From assembly GCF_031010175.1 (NCBI RefSeq), contig NZ_JAUAMB010000032.1, positions 1-61,473 on the forward strand: 61,473 bases of DNA, written 5' to 3'. The DNA is from Halomonas sp. SpR1. Its GTDB lineage: Bacteria; Pseudomonadota; Gammaproteobacteria; Pseudomonadales; Halomonadaceae. The position numbers and the translations under genes were made by a program. The notes beneath the pieces were generated by a model that was not told where the DNA came from, made no database searches, and saw only the letters and a list, made by a program, of their open reading frames with translations. The stretch's first letter is position 1. Every line of letters begins with the position of its first letter. Below, one piece after another: positions 27,531 through 35,964 of this stretch.

Positions 27531-27544
27531 GTTAATATTTTAAT
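27531..27544. promoter_or_regulatory. Palindromic element in the feaR copy-1 promoter
   Basis: GTTAATATTTTAAT, matching the shared consensus, with a downstream segment (ACTCTAGGCAAAAG) that recurs in slightly changed form (ACTCTAGATAAAAA) in the promoter of the second feaR gene. Position close to the start suggests an operator. Confidence 0.5.
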
Positions 27545-27670
27545 GACTATGGCTATACTCTAGGCAAAAGTAAGCAGATACACTACCTTTTATTATTCAA
27601 AAAATGAGTAAGGTTATAATGGCGGCTGGACTCGCCCTGGCTAACAACATGAACTACGTGGGCTATCTTT

Positions 27671-28582
27671 ATGACCGTTACCCTTAAGCATTGTGGGGAT
27701 GTTACCGAGCACGCTCTAAGTCTGGCGGGCTGGCAGCAGGAGTTTGACCAAGTCCAGGAAGGGCGATTTTCGGGTGATATTGTGGATATCGCCGGAGAGC
27801 AGATACGACTTGTTCGTGAAAGTGCTAATTTAGGTATATCCCAGTCAATGCAGTTTCCCTCTCATCAGTGGCATCTCGTTATTCCTATCCATTGGCCAAA
27901 TAATTCGATTTACCGATCTGATACGGTCACGGTTTTACCGCGCTGCGAGCAGTTCTGGAGCGTGGCATCTGCTCACTACGATCTTATGGTGGTGTCCGTT
28001 GACCGCAGCCGCTATAGCTGGCTGGAGCGCGATGACCAGCGCTTGCGTACACTGGAAGTGCCCACGCAATGCTTGGTTGCCGTACGCCAACAGTGGCAGG
28101 CCATGACCAACTATCTGCGGATGGAGCAGGCTAATGGAGATTCGGTGCCCGCACTTCAAAGGGTGCTCTTGCAGCAGGTGGAAGAGGGGATAGATTTATT
28201 ACTCAATAACGACATAAGGTCGCTAAAACACGATGAGGAGTGTTACCGAACCCGGCGCTATATAGTGGATCGCTGCCATACCTTGACCAAGGCCCAAGCC
28301 GAGGATCCACCGTCGATCATGATGCTTTGCAATCAGCTGAATATTTCCCGGCGCACCCTTCAATACAGTTTCCAGGCTGAAACGGGGCAGTCGCCGGTGC
28401 ACTACCTGCGTGCCTTACGGCTTAACGCTGTTCGCCGCTCCCTTTTGCAAGAACCATGGCTAGGGGTGGCGGATGCGGCGGCTCTTCAAGGGTTTTTCCA
28501 CCATAGCTACTTTAGTCGTGAGTACTGCCGCTTGTTCAAAGAACTACCTTCCGATACCCGTAAGCGCGCCCATAGTACCTAG
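27671..28582 (+). CDS. AraC-family regulator, EutR-like
   Basis: A 303-residue regulator with an EutR-like N-terminus (GDVTEHALSLAGWQQEFDQVQEGRFSG) and a C-terminal AraC helix-turn-helix pair (MMLCNQLNISRRTLQYSFQ, FFHHSYFSREYCRLFKELPSDTRK). EutR-type proteins respond to ethanolamine/B12 or other small amines; the effector here is unknown. It is divergent from feaR copy 1. No strong ribosome binding site precedes ATG 27671 and a stop lies just upstream in frame. A related gene with an amber codon is at 46633-47628. It may once have controlled the deleted GMC oxidoreductase that follows. Confidence 0.8.
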   Translation: MTVTLKHCGDVTEHALSLAGWQQEFDQVQEGRFSGDIVDIAGEQIRLVRESANLGISQSMQFPSHQWHLVIPIHWPNNSIYRSDTVTVLPRCEQFWSVASAHYDLMVVSVDRSRYSWLERDDQRLRTLEVPTQCLVAVRQQWQAMTNYLRMEQANGDSVPALQRVLLQQVEEGIDLLLNNDIRSLKHDEECYRTRRYIVDRCHTLTKAQAEDPPSIMMLCNQLNISRRTLQYSFQAETGQSPVHYLRALRLNAVRRSLLQEPWLGVADAAALQGFFHHSYFSREYCRLFKELPSDTRKRAHST

Positions 28583-28944
28583 TCCTTCGTCAGACCAACA
28601 GGCAGTGGCTATCGTCGTTTTCAGGCTTGGCCTAATGAGTGTGAGCGGTTTTACGGACATGGCTTCTTAACTTCCTCCAGCGGCTGGTTCACTCATGGCT
28701 GATTTCGTCGCCAGTTCCGAACCGATCATTGATTCTCCCTCCTTGCGGTTCGGGCACTTGTGTCAGACCGTAACGCTGGATTGCTCGACTAAAGCACTAA
28801 CGGCTAATTCACTGTTAATTAATAAATAAAAAGCCATGTCAGCGATAGTCAAGCCATTGGCGCAAAGCGTAAATTCTTGTGGTGTTGTGCTTCTTAGGCT
28901 AACGGCTACCCCGGCACGTATCGACCCCGGGCAGGAGCAACAAT
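28583..28944. other. Intergenic region before the GMC remnant
   Basis: 362 bp without a recognisable gene. The last part carries a good ribosome binding site (AGGAG at about 28934) for the GMC start codon, so an intact promoter region probably survives although the gene behind it is deleted. Confidence 0.4.
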
Positions 28945-29289
28945 ATGCAAGAGCAGTACGACTACATCATCATTGGCTCGGGTTCGGCTGGCTGTATGAT
29001 AGCCCATAGGCTTATTGAGCGAACCCAAGGTCGCGTAGCGCTCATCGAAGCCGGGGTCAAGATTCGAGTACGCCAATACTGCACAACGACTTACCATCCG
29101 GCAGGCACCTGCCGAATGGGCCCTGATGTCGAGCGCTCAGTGGTGGATCTTGATCTGCGTGTCCATGGTATTGAGTGTCTTCGCGTTATCGACTGCTCCG
29201 TTTTCCCACGTTTACCCCGGGGGAACACCAATGCGCCGACCATTGCGGTGGCTGAAAAAGCTGCGGATCTGTTGATTGCCGCTCACTAA
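28945..29289 (+). pseudogene. GMC oxidoreductase with large internal deletion
   Basis: The 114-residue product joins an N-terminal FAD-binding start (YDYIIIGSGSAGCMIAHRLIE, up to ALIEAG) directly to the C-terminal GMC signature (TTYHPAGTCRMGPDVERSVVDLDLRVHG, then NAPTIAVAEKAADLL). Choline-dehydrogenase-like GMC enzymes have about 530-560 residues, so roughly 420 codons are missing; the join keeps the frame. The substrate-binding and most catalytic regions are lost, so the product cannot be active. Confidence 0.88.
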
Positions 29290-29297
29290 GCAACGAA

Positions 29298-29352
29298 CCA
29301 TTCAAGATATAGAGCGCGCCACTTATGTCGGCGCGCTCTATATCTTGAATGG
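29298..29352. repeat. Perfect 23-bp inverted repeat with 9-base loop
   Basis: Arms at 29298-29320 and 29330-29352 (outer CCATTCAAG/CTTGAATGG, inner GAGCGCGCC/GGCGCGCTC) are perfectly complementary around ACTTATGTC. The hairpin starts 8 bp after the GMC remnant stop. It has no T-run and is longer than typical terminators; it could be a terminator, a miniature mobile-element scar or a recombination product. Confidence 0.85.
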
Positions 29353-29451
29353 CGGGTGGAGCCTTTAACCGCTCATATCCAGCTCGACCAAGCACCTGTT
29401 TTGTTGAACTTGATCCAGTCAAAGGCAATGACTGGAAGCCATAGCCCGTGA

Positions 29452-29520
29452 GCTCTTGATAACCTCTACAGCAAGTTCAACGTGTCCAACTGTACCGAGT
29501 TCACCATTAGGCTTCCTTCG
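29452..29520 (+). pseudogene. LuxR-type C-terminal helix-turn-helix scrap
   Basis: The plus-strand frame ALDNLYSKFNVSNCTEFTIRL matches the last helices of a LuxR HTH domain and closely parallels the end of the intact LuxR protein at 33574-34245 (LDHLYRKFDVTNRTELVGRL). No start or upstream domain remains. It is a decayed fragment. Confidence 0.6.
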
Positions 29521-29561
29521 GCAGAGATAGTGTCCGCCAGCAGGCTGCCGACAGGAAGTGG

Positions 29562-30875
29562 TTAAAGGAATAGCCTGACATAAAAAAAACCAATTGAAAG
29601 AAGCGTCAGTGAGATGATTGCAAGTAGACTCCAGTAATTCATCAGTCTGCCTGGACGCTTATGCTTTTCAACTGTTTTTCCATTGACAGTAAAATGATTC
29701 AGGGTAGCTAAAATAGGACTCGCGATAAATACGAGTGTCATCACAAAGTTCATGAATGTGATGAATTCACCCATCATAAAATTTATAACAAGCGATGCCA
29801 ACGTTGCGATCGATAACAAGATAAAAAAGAATGGCCGGCTTTTGTCAATAGATCTTGTCTCATGATCGATCCCTGAGGAGTTTGTTATTGCGAAATAAGA
29901 AGCTGTCAAAATCCTAGGGAAGCCATCCAATACAGCCATTAATGTAGTAAACATAACGGCTAACATAGATAAGGCGACTAGATACCCTACCCACTTACCT
30001 AGCAATGAAGAATAAATAGAAATCACCTGGCTGGCGAATCCTACGGCTCCTCCTGAAAGATCAACATTTTGCCCATGCAGTAACCCCGATCCCATCAGTA
30101 AAAAACACACGGCCAAAACCGCCGTGCCGATATAGCCTGAATTGAAGTCGATTTTTTCTTCGAATACTGAGCGCTTTCGACCTTGTGTCTTATTTTTTGC
30201 TGCTGACCAGAGTGAATTGTTGATTGAAAGCGTTATATCGGATGGCATTAGTCCTGTCACTGCTATAATAGTGGCAAAAGTAGCAAGGCTAAAAAATAGT
30301 GGCGCCTCGCTTGTGGAAAAGCTCCATTGAATGTTGGGTAGAACGAGTGCTGTCGCAGTTAAAGTTCCTAACGAAAGGGTGATAATAAAAAATTTGTTTA
30401 GTTTTTCAATTACTTTGTATCCTCCAAAAAATGTCAGCAGTGAACATGCTACTATTAGCGCGGTTCCGATGAAAGAGGCTTTAAGTGAGATTGAAAAAAT
30501 GCTCCCAGCTATCCCTGCCGCGGTGATTGCCATAGCAGCAGTAACCATTGTCATAATGGGCGCTTGTAATAGGATGAAAAGGCCTACAACTGGCTTTCCA
30601 AAAGTCTTTTGGTAACCTTCAATGAGCGAATTTCCCGTTGTGCCTACATAAAAGGGGCCAAACCAAAAGGCTGGATATTTAAGGACAATAGCCAAGATAA
30701 TAACGGGTAGGAGCGTTAGGCCATACTCGGCACCAGCTCGTGTGGATTGGACAATATGGGATGTGCCTACTGCAGCTCCTGCGAAGAGTAGACCTGGCCC
30801 TAGGGATTTGAGGCCCGAGCTCCAATCTCTCCCTCTACTTTTTGGCTCTCTCTCTGTGTAGTCTTTATAAGTCAT
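29562..30875 (-). CDS. Nramp-related inner-membrane transporter lacking the metal-binding motif
   Basis: A 437-residue protein with about 11 hydrophobic helices, placed in the Nramp/APC-fold family by GPGLLFAG in helix 1 and YPAFWFGPFYVGTTGNSLIEGY. Canonical Nramp proteins have DPGN in helix 1 and MPHN in helix 6 to bind Mn/Fe; here the corresponding segments read AAVGTSHIVQST and LMPSDITL, so the usual Asp, Asn and His are missing. It probably carries a different substrate. It lies 68 bp downstream of a gamma-glutamyltransferase on the same strand, in AT-rich DNA, suggesting a joint role in gamma-glutamyl compound use. ATG 30875 is favoured by AGAAGAG upstream. Confidence 0.75.
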   Translation of the reverse strand: MTYKDYTEREPKSRGRDWSSGLKSLGPGLLFAGAAVGTSHIVQSTRAGAEYGLTLLPVIILAIVLKYPAFWFGPFYVGTTGNSLIEGYQKTFGKPVVGLFILLQAPIMTMVTAAMAITAAGIAGSIFSISLKASFIGTALIVACSLLTFFGGYKVIEKLNKFFIITLSLGTLTATALVLPNIQWSFSTSEAPLFFSLATFATIIAVTGLMPSDITLSINNSLWSAAKNKTQGRKRSVFEEKIDFNSGYIGTAVLAVCFLLMGSGLLHGQNVDLSGGAVGFASQVISIYSSLLGKWVGYLVALSMLAVMFTTLMAVLDGFPRILTASYFAITNSSGIDHETRSIDKSRPFFFILLSIATLASLVINFMMGEFITFMNFVMTLVFIASPILATLNHFTVNGKTVEKHKRPGRLMNYWSLLAIISLTLLSIGFFYVRLFL

Positions 30876-30943
30876 TGTTTTTACTCTTCTGGTGGTGAGT
30901 TGCATTCAATACATGCATAGTATTTAGCGCTTACTGATAACCT

Positions 30944-32554
30944 CTACCAAACTGCTAAAGAACTGTCGGTTCTAGGCTCAGTCCCCCCGTAAAGTACGCC
31001 CGTGTTGGGGTCTCGTAAGATAACCTGACCTCTTCCAAATGTGATTGAATCCGTACTCTTGAGTATATGGTGCCCGCGCCTCGAAAGAGCTTGAGCCAGG
31101 TGGTCTGGGAAGTGAGGTTCTACTTCAATTGTTTTGCCTTTAACCCATTTCCATCGAGGAGTATCTAGCGCAGCTTGAGGGTTTAAACCATCTGCAAACA
31201 TACCTGCTAACAATTGAACATGGCCTTGGGGCTGCATAAAACCACCCATGACGCCAAACGGTCCGATAGCCTTTCCCGATTTAGTTATAAAGCCAGGTAT
31301 AATAGTGTGGTAAGTTTTCTTACTAGGTTGTAGTGAGTTATAGTGATTTGGGTCTAGCGAAAACGACCAGCCTCTGTTTTGCAGGCTGATGCCGGTTCCT
31401 GGTACCACCACTCCGGAACCGAAGTTTTTAAAATTACTTTGAATGAACGACACCATGTTGCCATCTTTATCTGCTGTCGCTAAGTAAACCGTGCCACCTG
31501 TGATGGGGTTGCCATTGACAGGGTCAATTGCTTCCTGGCTGATCAACCTTTTTCTTTTTTCTAAGTAACTCGGTAAAAGTAGATCGTCTACGCTTACTCC
31601 CATTGCTGAATGTTCAGTGACGAACTTTAGGCCGTCAGCATATGCAAGTTTGGTGACTTCTATACGCCGATGTAAAGTTTCTACAGGGTCACTTAAGTTA
31701 TTTTCTGCAAAGCTATCTAACATGGCTAGTGCTTGTAGGGCGATGATGCCACTACCATTAGGTGGGATTTCCCATATGTCGTAGCCACGAAACTGAGTAG
31801 ATATAGGGTTAACCCACTCAGGTGTCATGTTCATGAGATCTTCTTTTCTTAGGAATCCGCCATTATTTTGACTAAAAGCTTCTATCGCATCTGCAAGTTC
31901 CCCTTGGTAAAAGGCTTTTCCCTCCGTCTCTGCGATCAGGCTAAGAGTGTTTGCATGATCTTCGGATTTCCAAACTTCACCGGGACATGGGGATTTTCCA
32001 TTGGGAGCAAATGTTGCATACCAAGCGTCAAATATTGGATCTTGGTAAACCTTGTACTCGTCATAGGCTTCTTCCCACATTTGATGAACGGTGGGTGACA
32101 CGGGGAAGCCGCGACGAGCTATTTCAATGGCAGGCGTTAACAACTCTTTAAACGGAAGGTTTCCAAACCGTTTTGATAGTCCAGTCCAGGCGGCAGGAGC
32201 CCCCGGAACCGTAATGGGAACCATACCATGCAAGGGCATTTCCTTATGGCCCAGCGCTTTAACAGCATCAATTGAAATTGACGCTGGTGATTTGCCGCTG
32301 GCGTTTAAGCCATGCATTTCACCGTCTATCCAAACGATGGCGAATGCATCTCCGCCGATACCATTTGATGTAGGTTCAACAACGGTAAGAGCTGCGGCTG
32401 TCGCGATAGCTGCATCAACGGCATTTCCGCCGCTTTTAAGGATTTCCAGCCCAACTTGAGCCGCTATGGGCTGAGACGTTGCAATCATCCCTTGATTGCT
32501 CATGCTTACCATGCGGCGTGACGAGTTAGGATAGTAAAGTGAATCCCCGAACAT
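30944..32554 (-). CDS. Gamma-glutamyltransferase-family protein
   Basis: A 536-residue Ntn-hydrolase precursor: N-terminal SGGNAVDAAIATAAALTVVEPTSNGIGGDAF, and the autocleavage/nucleophile region NPITGGTVYLATADKDGNMVSFIQSNF, where the Thr before VYLAT is the predicted nucleophile. GGFMQPQGHVQLLAGM follows. It lacks a signal peptide, so it is cytoplasmic, unlike E. coli GGT, and resembles the YwrD-like subgroup. It hydrolyses or transfers gamma-glutamyl groups from amides or peptides. Codon use is AT-richer than the hpa and P450 regions, suggesting a separate origin. Confidence 0.85.
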   Translation of the reverse strand: MFGDSLYYPNSSRRMVSMSNQGMIATSQPIAAQVGLEILKSGGNAVDAAIATAAALTVVEPTSNGIGGDAFAIVWIDGEMHGLNASGKSPASISIDAVKALGHKEMPLHGMVPITVPGAPAAWTGLSKRFGNLPFKELLTPAIEIARRGFPVSPTVHQMWEEAYDEYKVYQDPIFDAWYATFAPNGKSPCPGEVWKSEDHANTLSLIAETEGKAFYQGELADAIEAFSQNNGGFLRKEDLMNMTPEWVNPISTQFRGYDIWEIPPNGSGIIALQALAMLDSFAENNLSDPVETLHRRIEVTKLAYADGLKFVTEHSAMGVSVDDLLLPSYLEKRKRLISQEAIDPVNGNPITGGTVYLATADKDGNMVSFIQSNFKNFGSGVVVPGTGISLQNRGWSFSLDPNHYNSLQPSKKTYHTIIPGFITKSGKAIGPFGVMGGFMQPQGHVQLLAGMFADGLNPQAALDTPRWKWVKGKTIEVEPHFPDHLAQALSRRGHHILKSTDSITFGRGQVILRDPNTGVLYGGTEPRTDSSLAVW

Positions 32555-33377
32555 AAGGCCTCCTAATATATTGATTTTTAAGTTTTAAATATATGAGCGT
32601 GGCTTGTATCGTTTTGTTTATAAATAATCGATTTTGTCATTTTTCTCATTTGCCTATATTTGTTTCTTGTCTTAGCGTGCCAATAACTTGATTCAGATAG
32701 CCTGTGGTTGTACACAAGTAGGGCTTGGCGGAATGAGGAGATGAAGCGTATTGCATTGATTTTTATGCATTTTTAATGCGGTTTATGACTTGATTTTTGG
32801 TATTACCTTTGCCTAAAAAAGTTATCAGTGACTCATCGATGAGAGAGTGATGTTACGTCTTTACACACCTTGTATTTCGTGTGGTTATTTGAAAATAAAG
32901 ATTTTATAAAGTGTTCAGCGCGATTATTGACATGCTATGAATATTACCAATGATCTAATCTTCAGCTTTAAGATCGCGATCATCCTGGAAGTGCATCAAG
33001 CGGGATGCCGAAATCTGATCCGTGCGCGGTAAGCAGTGGGTGCTTCTACTAATGGGTGTTTGGAGTGCGCTATTGAGGTGCACACAACATTTGCGGGAAG
33101 TTGTGGAGTAATTGTCCCGGGGCGAGCCACGCATGCTGAACTTTGCATACGGGAGTTATGGTGATTTCTGGTGTATGGAAGCAGGTTGAAGGGGTGGCGT
33201 ATCCTGTTGGTTGATCACCGCAACGATCACTACCGTTTCCTGTGCCAAAAAACGTTTCACTATGAGCAGACAACCGCGCTGTGCGCTTCTTAGCCTATCG
33301 ATGCAACTGCTTGCTGTTTATCCCGCCATCTAAATCGGCAAAAGTGGATCTTGTTAGCGCGATTACCCAACAGATAG
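32555..33377. other. AT-rich non-coding stretch
   Basis: About 820 bp without a plausible gene on either strand. The first 300 bp (many T/A runs) must include the promoter for the gamma-glutamyltransferase. The rest looks like eroded coding DNA leading to the DUF1016 scrap. Confidence 0.5.
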
Positions 33378-33536
33378 AGCAAGCAAGCGGAGCTGCTCTC
33401 ACAAAAGCTTACCGAGCGGTTGGGACAGGGCGTTGATGTTATCAACTTGCGCAATATGCGCCGTTTAACGCGCCTTTCCAAATCGAGAGACAGTGTCTCT
33501 CGATTTGAGTTGAGCGCATTACAATCTGCTAACTAA
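33378..33536 (+). pseudogene. DUF1016/YhcG-like nuclease fragment
   Basis: The plus-strand frame reads SKQAELLSQKLTERLGQGV, INLRNMRR, RDSVSRFELS, which follows the N-terminal helical region of DUF1016 (YhcG) proteins. The frame is cut by a TAG at 33375 upstream and ends at 33536. The C-terminal nuclease domain is missing. Identification rests on one short segment. Confidence 0.45.
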
Positions 33537-33573
33537 GCTAGAAAACCCCAGCGAACGGGCAGGGTGAAGCTGG

Positions 33574-34245
33574 CTACGGGTAGAGTCGCCCGACCAGCTC
33601 GGTGCGGTTGGTAACATCGAATTTACGATAAAGATGATCGAGATGGGTCTTGATCGTGGAGGGTGCAATGCCGAGCTCACGCGCCATGACCTTGTTGCTC
33701 AAACCCTGGCGCACCAGCGGCAAAAGCTGCGCCTCACGCTCGGTCAACGGCCTATGGCGGGATTCGGCCAGCGCCAGGGCCGTCTCACTGGCGCGGGTCG
33801 AGACGGCCAACTGCAGCATTTCCTGAAGCGATTGCAGCGTGTTCAGTTCTTGGGGGGTAAAACTCCCGAAGCGTGACTTGCGCAGCAACGATATGCCCAT
33901 CACCGGGCGGTTCCGGCTGTAGAACATGACTTCGGTTACATCCACGACATCGTGCTGGCTCAGAAACGTCTGATACCCCTCATTACGCTGTTTCGATTGA
34001 AGCGCCTGGGCATCGCGCAGTGACACGACCCCACGGCCGATCTGCTGGCAGTAACCGGGCTGAAGCGGGTCAAGGTGCCGGTAGCGGCGCAGGTAGCTGT
34101 CGTGCATCTGAGTGGGATCGCCGTAAAGCTGGAAATCAAACGCACTCAGTCCGTCGTCGATATGGTAGAACGCTGCCAGCGAAGCGGGCACGGCACGGGT
34201 GAAGGCGTTCAGACAGTAGACACCCAGTTCCTGGGGAGACTGCAT
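33574..34245 (-). CDS. LuxR-family transcriptional regulator
   Basis: A 223-residue solo LuxR-type regulator. The N-terminal 150 residues form a sensor (LGVYCLNAFTRAVPASLAAFYHIDDG, MHDSYLRRYRHLDPLQ) unlike classical autoinducer domains. The C-terminal HTH is LTEREAQLLPLVRQGLSNKVMARELGIAPSTIKTHLDHLYRKF. It is the last minus-strand gene after moaF-like and two SDR genes (94 bp from the first SDR) and may regulate that module. Its final residues closely match the scrap at 29452. Confidence 0.85.
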   Translation of the reverse strand: MQSPQELGVYCLNAFTRAVPASLAAFYHIDDGLSAFDFQLYGDPTQMHDSYLRRYRHLDPLQPGYCQQIGRGVVSLRDAQALQSKQRNEGYQTFLSQHDVVDVTEVMFYSRNRPVMGISLLRKSRFGSFTPQELNTLQSLQEMLQLAVSTRASETALALAESRHRPLTEREAQLLPLVRQGLSNKVMARELGIAPSTIKTHLDHLYRKFDVTNRTELVGRLYP

Positions 34246-34338
34246 GGCTGGCCGACTCCATGTTGATTGATACCTTCAACATAGCGAGTCGGCCGTGTGC
34301 AAGCAACGGAAATTTGTTACCCAATGACCCATAGTGGC

Positions 34339-35109
34339 TCAGTCGAACGCGGTCACGCTTTCCGGCAGCAGGGCGCCGCCATCGACGATGATGGTCTGGC
34401 CGGTGATGTACTTGGCCAGGTCGGAGCCCAGAAATAGCATGGCATTGGCGATGTCCTCCGGCGTCCCCAGGTGGCCCAGTGGAATGCCGCGTTCGAGGCG
34501 CTGGCTGTGCTCGTCGTCACCGAGGTTATCCATCGCCGGGGTGCGGATCATGCCCGGCTCGACGCCGTTGATGCGGATGCCCAAACCGCCCATTTCCAGC
34601 GCGGTGTTGCGGATGAAGCCGTTGACCGCGGCCTTGGATGCGGCGTAATGGGTCAGCCCCGGATACGCGACCCGGTTGCCGGTCACCGAGGAAGTACACA
34701 GGATCACACCATGCCCCTTTTGCTTGAAAGACGGCAGCAGCGCCTGAGTCATCCAAAACAGCGACTGCACATTAACGGCGAAGGTACGTTCGACCTGGTC
34801 GCGGGTGAGATCTTCAAAGGGCGTGAGCGGAAAGTAGCCGGCGTTGTGCACCAGCACGTCGATGGGGTCGCTGACCGCTATCATGGCGCGTGTGGTGGCC
34901 TCATCGGAGAGATCCACGGCGTAAGCCTGAACCCGATGCCCCTCAGCCGTGAGCTTTTCAGCCACCCGCGTGGCCTGCTCGCCGTTGATGTCGGCCAGCG
35001 TGACGCGGGCACCGGCCTCGGCAAAGCGGGTCACGATAGCCTCGCCGATGCCCTGGGCACCGCCGGTGACCAGTACGTGCTGGCCGCTGTAATCGATACG
35101 AATACTCAT
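34339..35109 (-). CDS. Short-chain dehydrogenase/reductase (SDR 1)
   Basis: A 256-residue classical SDR: cofactor motif TGGAQGIG (about residues 15-22) with Asp in LADINGEQ favouring NAD, NAG in LVHNAGYFP, catalytic Ser (CTSSVTGNRVAYPG) and YAASK. The C-terminus YITGQTIIVDGGALLPES is typical. It oxidises a secondary alcohol or reduces a ketone; the substrate is unknown. It lies 66 bp downstream of SDR 2 on the same strand and shares the operon with the MoaF-like protein, a context that would suit oxidation of a side-chain hydroxyl. Confidence 0.88.
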   Translation of the reverse strand: MSIRIDYSGQHVLVTGGAQGIGEAIVTRFAEAGARVTLADINGEQATRVAEKLTAEGHRVQAYAVDLSDEATTRAMIAVSDPIDVLVHNAGYFPLTPFEDLTRDQVERTFAVNVQSLFWMTQALLPSFKQKGHGVILCTSSVTGNRVAYPGLTHYAASKAAVNGFIRNTALEMGGLGIRINGVEPGMIRTPAMDNLGDDEHSQRLERGIPLGHLGTPEDIANAMLFLGSDLAKYITGQTIIVDGGALLPESVTAFD

Positions 35110-35175
35110 GAACGGACTCCATTGATCCGGGACAGGGCAACCGAGCCATGGGCGGCCCGGTCGACCTGTCGTCTC

Positions 35176-35964
35176 CTAGAGGGCCTCGAAAGCGAGGGTG
35201 GGGGTGTCGACGATATGCGAGCCGCCGTCGGCCATGATCATGCTGCCGGTTATGATGGCGGAGGCCGGGCTAATCAAGAAGTTGCAGACTTCGGCGATTT
35301 CGTAGGCACTTGACGGCCGCCGCAGGGGTACGTGCTGCGTCACACGGGCGTAGGCGTCATCAAGGGACTCGTGGTAGTGCGCCATCAGCGGCTGCATTTC
35401 TTCATCGGCCATGGGCGTTCGAATCCACCCTGGGCAGACACAGTTGACCCTCACGCCCTGAGGGCCGAAGTCACGGGCCATGGAACGTGTCAGCCCCACG
35501 ATCGCGTGCTTGGCGGTGGTGTAGCCGCAGACCTCACCACCGGCCTGAAACGAAGCCAACGACCCCAGCAACACCATGGTGCCCTGCTGCTTGATCAGGT
35601 GTGGCAGACAGGCGCGGGCGCTGTAGAAGGCGGTATCCAGATTGAGACGCATCGATTGATGCCAGTCATCGTCGGACATCTCGGTGGCCGTGCCGAGGCC
35701 GTGGCCCCCCGCGCTGCAGATCAGGCTGTCGATCCGGCCGTAGGCCTCGAGAATGCGCTGGTAGAACCCCTCCCATTCTGTGGCGCTGGCGGCGTCGCCG
35801 GCGAGCACCAGCCCACCGGTGTCCGCCGCCAGCGCTTCGAGGGGTGCCTTGCGACGTCCAATCAATACGACGTTATGGCCAAGCGCGGCCTGCTGGCGCG
35901 CGCAGGCTTCACCCACGCCGGTGCCGGCGCCGGTGATGACGACGGTTTTGGTATCAGAGGTCAT
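35176..35964 (-). CDS. Short-chain dehydrogenase/reductase (SDR 2)
   Basis: A 262-residue SDR with TGAGTGVG cofactor motif, IGRRKAP after beta-2 (basic residues suggest NADP), CSAGGHG in place of the NNAG loop, catalytic Ser (LLGSLASFQAGGEVCGY) and YTTAK. ATG 35964 is chosen since the first 40 residues of the longer frame are not SDR-like. Its start overlaps the moaF-like stop by 11 bp, so the two are translationally coupled. Different cofactor preference from SDR 1 may let the pair interconvert stereoisomers; this is inference. Confidence 0.86.
   Translation of the reverse strand: MTSDTKTVVITGAGTGVGEACARQQAALGHNVVLIGRRKAPLEALAADTGGLVLAGDAASATEWEGFYQRILEAYGRIDSLICSAGGHGLGTATEMSDDDWHQSMRLNLDTAFYSARACLPHLIKQQGTMVLLGSLASFQAGGEVCGYTTAKHAIVGLTRSMARDFGPQGVRVNCVCPGWIRTPMADEEMQPLMAHYHESLDDAYARVTQHVPLRRPSSAYEIAEVCNFLISPASAIITGSMIMADGGSHIVDTPTLAFEAL

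Noticed and set aside
28945..29289. GMC remnant as a genuine small FAD protein
   Set aside because: The two ends match opposite termini of a protein about five times longer, and the substrate domain is missing; a functional product is unlikely.
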